Source: Prevotella sp. CAG:755
Lineage (GTDB): Bacteria > Bacteroidota > Bacteroidia > Bacteroidales > Bacteroidaceae
DNA: 5,931 nucleotides
Assembly: GCA_000431275.1 (NCBI GenBank)
Contig: HF989230.1
Location: 34,373-40,303 of the forward strand
Direction: 5' to 3'
Shown here: piece by piece, positions 1 to 4,485 of the stretch
How positions within the stretch are numbered: the first letter of the stretch is position 1
Layout of the letters: each line of letters starts with the position of its first letter
Translations under genes and position numbers: made by a program
The notes under the pieces: generated by a model
Databases searched by the model: none
The model's input: only the letters and a program-made list of their open reading frames with translations
Told to the model about the DNA's origin: nothing

Positions 1-446
1 GCCTCCGTGTGGCCGGCGCGGGCCAGCACGCCTTTGTCCTGTGCGTAGAGAGGATTGATATGGCCGGGGCGGCCGAAAGTGGTGGGGACGCTGTCGGGGT
101 CGGCGAGCGCCCGGATGGTGGCTGCGCGGTCGTGGCAGCTCACGCCGGTCGTGCACCCTTCGAGTTTGTCGACCGTGACCGTGAAGGGCGTGCCGAGCAT
201 GCTGGTGTTCTCCTGCACCTGATGGGGCAGGCCGAGACGGTTACAGGTGTCAATGGTGACGGGGGCGCAGAGCACGCCACGCCCGTAGGTCAGCATGAAG
301 TTGACCTTTTCGGGCGTAACCAGTTCGGCCGCCGTGATGAGGTCGCCTTCGTTCTCGCGGTCCTCATCGTCCACGACGATGACCAGTTTGCCGTCTTTGA
401 AGTCCTGTATGGCGGTTTCTATCGAAGCTAACTTAAAGGTTTCCAT
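1..446 (-). CDS. ribB: 3,4-dihydroxy-2-butanone 4-phosphate synthase (RibB, or RibB domain of RibBA), partial
   Basis: This enzyme converts ribulose 5-phosphate to 3,4-dihydroxy-2-butanone 4-phosphate and formate, supplying the four-carbon unit of riboflavin in the cytoplasm. The first 148 codons are present; the C-terminus runs off the left edge. The family signature [10 protein letters not shown] lies at residues 26-35 (acidic metal/substrate loop). TSMLGT is at 81-86, TTG at 99-101, DRAATI at 106-111, and RPGHINPL with GHTE at about 126-148, matching the conserved RPGH and GHTEA blocks. The ATG at 446 starts 14 nt inside the end of the upstream permease gene, so translation is probably coupled. 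In Bacteroidota this domain is usually fused to a C-terminal GTP cyclohydrolase II (RibA). That part would lie outside the window, so ribB versus ribBA stays open. The family call is nearly certain. Confidence 0.96.
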   Translation of the reverse strand, partial: METFKLASIETAIQDFKDGKLVIVVDDEDRENEGDLITAAELVTPEKVNFMLTYGRGVLCAPVTIDTCNRLGLPHQVQENTSMLGTPFTVTVDKLEGCTTGVSCHDRAATIRALADPDSVPTTFGRPGHINPLYAQDKGVLARAGHTE

Positions 447-2382
447 CGTTCTGTTGTTTCTCTTTATCGGTTAATTCGCTATCGCTGATGATATGTATGA
501 GGTTGTCCGAAGACTTGACGATTTGTTTCAGGTCGCGCCCGAGGCGGAGGCGGAAGTGCCACATGCGCAGCCAGAGCACCAGCCCGACGGGCAGGAGGAG
601 GCCCGCCGTGACGTTCCATGCCTTGTTGTGGAACGGCGAGGTATGCGCATTGGCATAGAGGATGGGCAGGTGGTTCAGTTCGGCCAGCACACGCGGGTTG
701 CGGCTGTTCGAGAGTTCCTCGACGAGTGTTTCCATCTCTTCGTCGATGGCTTGCACGTCGCGGTCGGGCACGTAGCGGAAGAAGATGCGCACGTAGTTGG
801 GCGCCATGAGCAGCTGTGCCTTTGCCAGGTAATCCGTGCAGGCCTGGCGCAGCTGGCCGAGGCGCCGGGGCATTGTGGCGTAGTCCGGGTCGTCGATGAT
901 GACTTCCTTGCGGAAGACGTGGCGGTGCGAGCGCAGCCCAAGCAGCTGGCGGAAGAACGAGACGTAGAGCTCAAAGTTGAAGACGACGGAGTCCTTGTTG
1001 GCCTTGTAGGTCAGGAAAGCGCCGATGGGCGAAAGGATCATCGTGCTGATCCACATGCCGTACCAGATGTTCCAGCTGCCGTCGCGCGCCAACTTCATGC
1101 CCGACGTGTTGAAAATATAGTAGAAGATGAAGATTACCACGGAGATGACGGTCGGCATTCCGAGTCCGCCCTTGCGGATGATGGCTCCCAAAGGCGCACC
1201 GACAAAGAAGAACATCACGCAAGCCAGCGAGAGCGTCATCTTCTGGTGCCACTCGATCCAGTGCGTCCGGACGTACCGGTCACCCTCGCCCGTGACGAGG
1301 CTTTTCCACTCCAATTCCGAGCGGAAACTCTGGACCGACGCCATGGCGCTGCGCCGGGCCATGACGAGGCGCTCGGGCGGCGTCTGGGCCACGATGGTGT
1401 CGAACGAGACGGTCGAACGCACAGCCCGTTGCATCACTTCCGTCGAATCGGCGTCGAAATAGCGGGGCGCGGTGAAATAGTCAGTCTGCGCCGCGGCGTA
1501 GTAGCTGCGCCCGACGCTGTCCATCTCCTGTTCGACGGAATCGATGTCGGCCACGATTTCATGCATGTCCTTGGCAGAGGCAAGGCCGTTCAAGGCGTTG
1601 GCGTCCATCAGGTTGAAATTGCTGTCAAACGCTATGAGCAGTTCCTTGTAATTGAACGTCTCGCGGTCGTAGGGCACCGACGCGGTCTGCAAGCCGGTGA
1701 ACGACTGTCCTTGCAGGTTTTCAAACTGTTCGCCGCTCCACAGTTTGAGCTTCAGGTGCATACGGTCGGCGGTCACCTCCATCTTCCCGGAGTCGGCAAG
1801 AACGATCTGGGCCTTGTCGAAGCCTTGGTCGGTCTTGTAGATGATGAGCTGGTAGAGCATGCCCGTCTCGGCGTTCTTCCGCTGGACGTAAAGGTTCACG
1901 TCGGGCACACCGTTGTAGAACACGCCCTCGGGAATCTCGACGGCGGGCGACGTCTGCTTCATGCTGATGATGAGGGTACGCAAAAGGCGCTGGGCCTTCG
2001 GCGACGCGGTGTTCTGGAAGAAGAACGAGCCCACGCCGAACGCAACCACCACCACGAGAATGGGCCGCATGATGCGCACCAACGGCACGCCGGCGGCCTT
2101 CATGGCGAGGAGTTCGAGCCGTTCGCCCATGTTGCCGAAAGCAATGAGCGAGGCCAGCAAGACGGCCAGCGGCAACGACTGCGGAATGAGGGTCACGGCC
2201 ATGTAGCCGAAGAACTTGGCCAGTATTTCTAACGAGAGCCCCTTGCCTATCAGCTCGTTCACATAGCGCCACGTGAACTGCATCATGAAGACAAAAAGAC
2301 AAATGAAGAAAGAACCTGCAAAAACCAGTGCAAAGTTCTGCAAGATGTAAAGGTCAAGCCGTTTGATGATCCGTATCTTCAT
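433..2382 (-). CDS. LptF/LptG-family (YjgP/YjgQ) permease, 649 aa
   Basis: This is an inner-membrane permease of the Lpt ABC system, which extracts lipopolysaccharide for transport to the outer membrane. The N-terminal half is typical: transmembrane segments at about residues 15-35, 58-82 and 103-123, with the conserved block [14 protein letters not shown] at 87-100. A periplasmic beta-rich domain follows (about 125-250). Residues 255-375 are a charged insertion. Transmembrane segments resume at about 383-400, 408-426 and 439-459. A roughly 130-residue soluble stretch then leads to one more hydrophobic segment (590-607) and a charged tail. At 649 aa it is much longer than the roughly 360 aa of proteobacterial LptF or LptG; long versions are usual in Bacteroidota. 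I chose the ATG at 2382 ([14 protein letters not shown]). The open frame extends to a TTG at 2496, but that extension contains the promoter at 2415-2446 and would disrupt the normal N-terminus. The gene overlaps ribB by 14 nt. Whether it acts as LptF, LptG or both cannot be decided here. Confidence 0.93.
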   Translation of the reverse strand: MKIRIIKRLDLYILQNFALVFAGSFFICLFVFMMQFTWRYVNELIGKGLSLEILAKFFGYMAVTLIPQSLPLAVLLASLIAFGNMGERLELLAMKAAGVPLVRIMRPILVVVVAFGVGSFFFQNTASPKAQRLLRTLIISMKQTSPAVEIPEGVFYNGVPDVNLYVQRKNAETGMLYQLIIYKTDQGFDKAQIVLADSGKMEVTADRMHLKLKLWSGEQFENLQGQSFTGLQTASVPYDRETFNYKELLIAFDSNFNLMDANALNGLASAKDMHEIVADIDSVEQEMDSVGRSYYAAAQTDYFTAPRYFDADSTEVMQRAVRSTVSFDTIVAQTPPERLVMARRSAMASVQSFRSELEWKSLVTGEGDRYVRTHWIEWHQKMTLSLACVMFFFVGAPLGAIIRKGGLGMPTVISVVIFIFYYIFNTSGMKLARDGSWNIWYGMWISTMILSPIGAFLTYKANKDSVVFNFELYVSFFRQLLGLRSHRHVFRKEVIIDDPDYATMPRRLGQLRQACTDYLAKAQLLMAPNYVRIFFRYVPDRDVQAIDEEMETLVEELSNSRNPRVLAELNHLPILYANAHTSPFHNKAWNVTAGLLLPVGLVLWLRMWHFRLRLGRDLKQIVKSSDNLIHIISDSELTDKEKQQNDGNL

Positions 2383-2413
2383 GCGTCCGTCGTCCGAGGG
2401 GATAATTTTCCGG

Positions 2414-2467
2414 GCAAAGATACGCAAAGGCTGGCGACGGGGCAAGGAAAAGCCCCGCTTTTCCGTC
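2414..2467 (-). promoter_or_regulatory. Promoter module copy A, driving the permease gene
   Basis: Read on the minus strand, TATCTTTG (2422 down to 2415) fits the Bacteroidota -7 consensus TAnnTTTG. CTTG (2446-2443) sits 20 bp upstream as a near-consensus -33. Transcription would start a few bases downstream, leaving a leader of roughly 25-30 nt before the ATG at 2382. The whole 54-nt module is almost identical to 3037-3089 on the plus strand: two substitutions in the spacer and -7, plus one substitution and one indel in the palindrome centre. It begins with an interrupted dyad, GGAAAAGC-GGG-GCTTTTCC (2446-2464), that abuts the -33. The strand, spacing and consensus fit are seen directly; activity is inferred. 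Confidence 0.8.
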
Positions 2468-2500
2468 AGCACGGTCAAGCCACAGCCATTTTTCAAGGAA

Positions 2501-2532
2501 CACGGATAGGCAAAGCCGGGCGGTGAGGCAAG
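2501..2532 (-). promoter_or_regulatory. Possible decayed third copy of the promoter module
   Basis: On the minus strand CTTG (2532-2529), a 20-bp spacer and TATCCGTG (2508-2501) line up without gaps with the promoter modules at 2414-2467 and 3037-3089. I count 15 of 20 spacer bases matching copy B, including CGCC and TTTGC. The -7 element has lost TTTG (CGTG instead) and the upstream dyad is not recognisable. It may be a degenerate duplicate that no longer fires, or a chance resemblance; I hold it loosely. Confidence 0.35.
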
Positions 2533-2584
2533 ATAACGCCGCTCCCTTTTTGATTCTCCCCGACCACTTCGTGCCTTCGTGAAA

Positions 2585-2616
2585 CAAAGATAAAAAGGGC
2601 GGGCAGCGAAGCCAAA
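2585..2616 (-). promoter_or_regulatory. Perfect-consensus Bacteroidota promoter facing the permease
   Basis: On the minus strand TTTG (2616-2613) is followed by exactly 20 bp and then TATCTTTG (2592-2585), an exact match to TTTG-N19-21-TAnnTTTG. A transcript from here would carry a leader of nearly 200 nt before the permease ATG at 2382. It would also pass through promoter copy A, giving the permease two promoters. Just downstream is a short direct repeat, CACGAAG twice with one base between (2566-2580). No convincing gene lies in the leader. A small RNA or regulatory leader is possible but not shown. Confidence 0.72.
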
Positions 2617-2655
2617 TTCACCTTCAAGGCGTCCGTCATCCCTGAACAGCCCCGC

Positions 2656-2716
2656 CCAATCCGCCTGTGGCTTCGCCCTATCGGGCGACGGGCGTCATAA
2701 ATGGCACCCCTACGTC
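2656..2716. repeat. 61-nt direct repeat, copy R1
   Basis: This matches 2951-3011 at 58 of 61 positions, same orientation, 295 bp apart. The unit holds two consecutive dyads. The first is a perfect hairpin TCGCCC-TATC-GGGCGA (2673-2688). The second is a 20-nt imperfect palindrome (2690-2709) followed directly by CTAC. In this copy the second palindrome carries CACCC where the other copy has CGCCC, weakening one pair. The sequence outside the two copies is unrelated, so the boundaries are sharp. Confidence 0.9.
2690..2713 (-). repeat. REP-like element 1 (GTAG plus imperfect palindrome)
   Basis: Read on the minus strand this is GTAG (2713-2710) followed directly by a 20-nt palindrome: GGGTG, one unpaired base, CAT, TT, ATG, one unpaired base, CGCCC. 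A 5' GTAG tetranucleotide abutting an imperfect palindrome is the hallmark described for REP elements mobilised by RAYT (REP-associated tyrosine) transposases. It lies inside the 61-nt repeat R1 and faces the inverted element at 2806-2829. No transposase is in the window. Confidence 0.6.
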
Positions 2717-2721
2717 TGGCG

Positions 2722-2746
2722 TTTTACAAATAACGACGTTGTAAAA
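2722..2746. repeat. Perfect 8-bp inverted repeat with 9-nt loop
   Basis: TTTTACAA (2722-2729) and TTGTAAAA (2739-2746) are exact reverse complements around a 9-nt loop. It sits between the two oppositely oriented REP-like elements, directly before another small hairpin, GGTC-AAAA-GACC (2747-2758). These could be stems in a transcript or part of a composite mobile element. The AT-rich stem and lack of a U-run argue against a strong terminator. Confidence 0.6.
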
Positions 2747-2758
2747 GGTCAAAAGACC
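2747..2758. repeat. Small hairpin GGTC-AAAA-GACC
   Basis: A perfect 4-bp stem around an AAAA loop follows the 8-bp inverted repeat without a gap. It is short and could occur by chance; its placement inside the REP-flanked segment is the reason for noting it. Confidence 0.4.
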
Positions 2759-2805
2759 AGCAGAGCCATTTGTCCCGCCACGCTGAAAAACGCAGGACAT
2801 TATAC

Positions 2806-2829
2806 GTAGGGGCGCCACTCGTGACGCCC
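2806..2829 (+). repeat. REP-like element 2, inverted relative to the other two
   Basis: GTAG (2806-2809) is followed directly by GGGCG, c, CAC, TC, GTG, a, CGCCC (2810-2829). Compared with the copy at 2985-3008, the inner arms read CAC/GTG instead of CAT/ATG. The base change is thus matched on both sides and pairing is kept. The flanking 61-nt repeat is absent here. Together with element 1 it forms a head-to-head pair with GTAG ends inward, resembling a REP doublet (REPIN). Confidence 0.6.
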
Positions 2830-2859
2830 GCACGACGGAACGGAGTAACAATGACCACC

Positions 2860-2950
2860 GCACTGACCGAGCACACAGAAGCACTGACTGTTCGAACCAC
2901 CGCACTGGCCGTTCGAACCACCGCACTGACTGTTCGAACCACCGCACTGA
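2860..2950. repeat. 21-bp tandem repeat, about 4.3 units
   Basis: Units start at 2860, 2881, 2902 and 2923, with a partial unit at 2944-2950. Units at 2881 and 2923 are identical (GCACTGACTGTTCGAACCACC). The one at 2902 differs at two positions. The one at 2860 keeps length and the GCACTGAC head but has a diverged tail. Three units contain the perfect 8-bp palindrome GTTCGAAC (2890, 2911, 2932), so these sites are spaced exactly 21 bp, about two helical turns. Because 21 is a multiple of three, the array is open in several frames and creates false repetitive ORFs on both strands. The array ends at the start of R2. Confidence 0.92.
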
Positions 2951-3011
2951 CCAATCCGCTTGTGGTTTCGCCCTATCGGGCGACGGGCGTCATAAATGGC
3001 GCCCCTACGTC
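2951..3011. repeat. 61-nt direct repeat, copy R2
   Basis: This is the second copy of the unit at 2656-2716, with three differences. It keeps the perfect hairpin TCGCCC-TATC-GGGCGA (2968-2983) and a fully paired REP-like palindrome (2985-3004) followed by CTAC. It joins the last base of the tandem array directly, and lies about 45 bp upstream of the lipoprotein promoter's -33 element. Confidence 0.9.
2985..3008 (-). repeat. REP-like element 3
   Basis: On the minus strand GTAG (3008-3005) precedes GGGCG, c, CAT, TT, ATG, a, CGCCC. This is the best-paired of the three copies. It has the same orientation as element 1 and sits inside R2. Confidence 0.6.
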
Positions 3012-3036
3012 GTTATGCGGGATGCGCGGAAGCGCG

Positions 3037-3089
3037 GACGGAAAAGCCGGCTTTTCCTTGCCTCGTCGCCAGCCTTTGCGTATATTTGC
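3037..3089 (+). promoter_or_regulatory. Promoter module copy B, driving the lipoprotein gene
   Basis: CTTG (3057-3060), a 20-bp spacer (3061-3080) and TATATTTG (3081-3088) fit the Bacteroidota pattern. The module is the near-identical inverted partner of 2414-2467. The leader to the ATG at 3133 would be about 38-40 nt and holds AGGAA (3119-3124 area), a rare Shine-Dalgarno-like match for this window. The two modules face outward from the intergenic region, one per flanking gene. Confidence 0.8.
3040..3057. promoter_or_regulatory. 18-bp perfect palindrome at the -33 edge of promoter copy B
   Basis: GGAAAAGCCGGCTTTTCC is its own reverse complement. Copy A keeps both 8-nt arms but has a different centre (GGG for 3 nt; 2446-2464). 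Conserved arms with a varying centre suggest the dyad matters, either as a protein-binding operator next to the -33 or as a small bidirectional terminator insulating the promoter from upstream reads. Its fixed position against the -33 in both copies favours a promoter-linked role, but I cannot decide. Confidence 0.6.
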
Positions 3090-3132
3090 AAGACTAACCG
3101 TTTTCACGTCCAAAACGTCAGGAATTTTGCCT

Positions 3133-3531
3133 ATGCTGAAAAAATTACTACTCATCCTGCCTGCGTTGCTGATCACAGCGTCATGCAGCCACAAGAACCT
3201 GGCCGCACACCTTGTCGGGGCGGACCGCGACGAACACGGCTGCCGCGCCTCGGCGGGCTACACGTACAGCTACGCCCTGCACGACTGCATCCGCGTCTGG
3301 GACGTGGGCACGCGCCTCGAGCACGACGGCGAGTATGTCTTCGCCGTCTTCGCGACCGACTCGGTGTACTGCGAAATCTTCGGTCTCGACGACGAACGCC
3401 CCATCTGCCGCCGCAAGAAAGGCACCAACACATGGCGCTGCCGCCGCAAGGCCGACTGCGTCACGGTCGAAGGCGGACGCATCCGCTACGTCAGCGACGA
3501 CGGCACGGCCTACGTGCAGATCGGCCGCTGA
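3133..3531 (+). CDS. Small predicted lipoprotein of unknown function, 132 aa
   Basis: I do not recognise a named family. The N-terminus is a lipoprotein signal: K3-K4, a hydrophobic run (5-14) and ITASC with the lipidated Cys at 18. The -3 residue is T, less usual than L. The next residues (SHKN) lack the acidic run that marks surface export in Bacteroidota, so a periplasm-facing location is inferred. The mature part contains GC-x-x-SAGY (36-43) followed by CIRVWDVGTRL (52-62). I recall similar blocks (SAGYTWS...C.R.WE.G) in small uncharacterised bacterial lipoproteins. Six further Cys (37, 52, 80, 92, 103, 109) could form three disulfides. Basic CRRKK and CRRKADC stretches lie near 92-109. 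The ATG at 3133 fits both the signal peptide and the promoter; the frame's upstream opening to 2770 is repeat sequence. It ends 8 nt from the convergent tadA stop. Confidence 0.85.
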   Translation: MLKKLLLILPALLITASCSHKNLAAHLVGADRDEHGCRASAGYTYSYALHDCIRVWDVGTRLEHDGEYVFAVFATDSVYCEIFGLDDERPICRRKKGTNTWRCRRKADCVTVEGGRIRYVSDDGTAYVQIGR

Positions 3532-3544
3532 ACGCTCCCTCAGC
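3527..3544. terminator. Possible weak hairpin across the convergent stop codons
   Basis: GCTGA (3527-3531) pairs with TCAGC (3540-3544) around 8 nt. Each arm contains the TGA stop of one of the two converging genes. The stem is only 5 bp and no U-run follows, so it may be chance. No better terminator is visible in the 8-nt gap, so transcripts from both sides probably overlap in antisense. Confidence 0.25.
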
Positions 3545-3974
3545 CGCGACGGGCGCGGAAGAAATCGCGCATCAGCGCCCCGCACTCGTCGGCCATCACG
3601 CCGGCCGTGACTTCGGTCTTGGGATGGAGCGCACCGGGCGCAAAGACCGTGAAGCCGCGCTTGGGATCGGCCGCCCCATAAACAAGGCGGCCCAGCTGCG
3701 ACCAGCCGATGGCTCCGGCACACATGACGCAGGGCTCGACCGTAACGTAGAGCGTGCAGACGTCGAGGTATTTCCCGCCCAACGCGTCGGCGGCGGCTGT
3801 GATGGCCTGCATCTCGGCGTGCGCCGTCACGTCGTGCAGGGTTTCGGTCAGGTTGTGCGCCCGCGCGATGATGCGGCCGCGGCAGACCACGACCGCCCCG
3901 ACGGGCACCTCGCCGGCCGCCGCGGCCTCGCGGGCCTGCTCCAAGGCTTTCGCCATATAATCTTTGTCGTCCAT
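3540..3974 (-). CDS. tadA: tRNA-specific adenosine deaminase TadA, 144 aa
   Basis: This zinc enzyme deaminates the wobble adenosine (A34) of tRNA-Arg(ACG) to inosine in the cytoplasm. The cytidine/adenosine deaminase signature is complete: HAE at 52-54 (zinc ligand His52, proton-shuttling Glu54) and PCVMC at 81-85 (zinc ligands Cys82 and Cys85). Substrate-side blocks are also typical: VPVGAVVV (23-30), AHN (39-41), and VYGAADPKRGFTV with the ADPK that distinguishes TadA-like proteins. Length fits the family (about 145-165 aa). The frame stays open upstream to 4016, but the ATG at 3974 gives the usual start and lies about 20 nt downstream of a -7 element. The gene is monocistronic here: divergent from yraN and convergent with the lipoprotein gene. 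Related guanine deaminases share the fold but not the full pattern. Confidence 0.95.
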   Translation of the reverse strand: MDDKDYMAKALEQAREAAAAGEVPVGAVVVCRGRIIARAHNLTETLHDVTAHAEMQAITAAADALGGKYLDVCTLYVTVEPCVMCAGAIGWSQLGRLVYGAADPKRGFTVFAPGALHPKTEVTAGVMADECGALMRDFFRARRG

Positions 3975-3993
3975 AGCGTGGTTTTTGAACAGG

Positions 3994-4001
3994 CAAAGGT
4001 A
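3994..4001 (-). promoter_or_regulatory. -7 element of the tadA promoter
   Basis: On the minus strand TACCTTTG (4001-3994) matches TAnnTTTG exactly, 20 nt upstream of the tadA ATG. No clear TTTG lies 19-21 bp further up (the bases there read GGCT or TGGC), so the -33 is weak. The leader would be very short. Confidence 0.6.
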
Positions 4002-4054
4002 AGTTTTTTCTCTCATACCTCAGCCACAGACTGACGGCACACAGCCTTTTTTCG

Positions 4055-4062
4055 TACATTTG
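4055..4062 (+). promoter_or_regulatory. -7 element of the yraN operon promoter
   Basis: TACATTTG matches TAnnTTTG exactly, 25 bp before the yraN ATG. The -33 position (about 4030-4035, ACTGAC) is poor. The expected -33 sites of this promoter and the divergent tadA promoter fall within about 10 bp of each other (4022-4035), so the two are back to back and may compete or share an activator. Confidence 0.6.
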
Positions 4063-4087
4063 CAACAAGAAAACGACCCCGCAGACC

Positions 4088-4471
4088 ATGGCGCAACACA
4101 ACCTCCTCGGCCATAGCGGCGAAGAAACCGCCGCACGCTACCTGATGCGCGAAGGCTATACCCTGCACGAGCTCAACTGGCGCTGCGGCCACCTGGAAAT
4201 CGACATCGTGGCCGAGTGGTATGGCGAAATCGTATTCGTCGAAGTCAAGACACGGCGCGACGAACGCTTCGGCGCACCGGAAGAAGCGGTCGGCACGGCC
4301 AAGCAGGCGCACCTTGTCCGCGCGGCAAACGCGTACCTGCGCATGCACCGCATCGACAGCCCCTCGCGCTTCGACATCATCGCCATTGTCGGCGAGCGGC
4401 CACCCTTCACCATCCGCCACACGAAGCACGCCTTCGACGTGCCGACGCGCACGGTCTTCGGGACAACCTGA
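4088..4471 (+). CDS. yraN: YraN family protein (UPF0102), 127 aa
   Basis: This is a small cytoplasmic protein with a restriction-endonuclease-like (Holliday-junction resolvase-type) fold; its cellular role is not settled. The family pattern is clear: GxxGEETAARYL near the N-terminus (8-19), N30, HLEIDIV at 35-41, and FVEVKTR at 50-56. E37, D39, E52 and K54 make up the expected nuclease-like acidic/lysine core. FGAPEEAV (61-68) and a K-x-x-x-L-x-x-A-A-x-x-YL helix (72-84) follow, then FDIIAI (95-100). Length is normal (about 115-130 aa). The ATG at 4088 is the only sensible start and follows a promoter -7 at 4055-4062. It is the first gene of a likely four-gene plus-strand operon; the next ATG is 14 nt beyond its stop. 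Confidence 0.92.
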   Translation: MAQHNLLGHSGEETAARYLMREGYTLHELNWRCGHLEIDIVAEWYGEIVFVEVKTRRDERFGAPEEAVGTAKQAHLVRAANAYLRMHRIDSPSRFDIIAIVGERPPFTIRHTKHAFDVPTRTVFGTT

Positions 4472-4485
4472 CACATTATATAACC

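Larger units (their letters stand above)
2383..3132. other. Long repeat-rich divergent intergenic region
   Basis: No credible gene lies in these 750 bp between the permease (leftward) and the small lipoprotein (rightward). Open frames cross it in several readings, but they are high-GC or repeat artefacts that start at odd codons and change composition at each repeat boundary. The minus-strand part (2383-2616) looks like the permease promoter and leader region. The middle (2656-3011) is stacked repeats: a 61-nt direct repeat at both ends, three REP-like dyads, two small inverted repeats and a 21-bp tandem array. The right part (3012-3132) holds a small GCGC-GGAA-GCGC hairpin (3024-3035), an 18-bp palindrome and the lipoprotein promoter. 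About 40 bp at 2617-2655 shows nothing I can name. Confidence 0.85.

Noticed and set aside
9..431. A 140-codon plus-strand frame at the left edge
   Set aside because: The opposite strand encodes unmistakable RibB motifs, so this is a shadow.
493..2232. A 579-codon open frame on the plus strand opposite the permease
   Set aside because: It is a high-GC antisense shadow: its residues are rich in H, V, R and D with no domain pattern, while the minus strand has a clear permease.
2733..2746. 14-nt match to the M13 forward primer/lacZ-alpha region (ACGACGTTGTAAAA), hinting at vector sequence
   Set aside because: The match stops on both sides (flanks do not continue into lacZ) and is explained as one arm of a local inverted repeat. 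I treat it as chance.
2881..2943. GTTCGAAC motifs resembling tRNA T-loops
   Set aside because: No acceptor, anticodon or D-arm can be built around them, and they recur every 21 bp as a simple tandem repeat.
2678..2954. Minus-strand frames giving repetitive peptides (VRWFEQS repeats, VVRTVSA repeats)
   Set aside because: They are translations of the 21-bp tandem array, open only because 21 is a multiple of three. No start signal fits and they cross the REP and 61-nt repeats.
2860..3011. Possible CRISPR array
   Set aside because: The 21-bp units are head to tail without spacers, and the 61-nt repeats occur only twice; no cas genes are present.
2770..3132. Upstream extension of the lipoprotein frame (121 codons)
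   Set aside because: It covers the repeats and the promoter module and lies before the signal peptide. The ATG at 3133 fits promoter, SD-like site and signal sequence.
3181..4101. A 306-codon minus-strand frame across the lipoprotein and tadA
   Set aside because: It is out of frame with tadA, which has full catalytic motifs, and has no recognisable pattern; a shadow.
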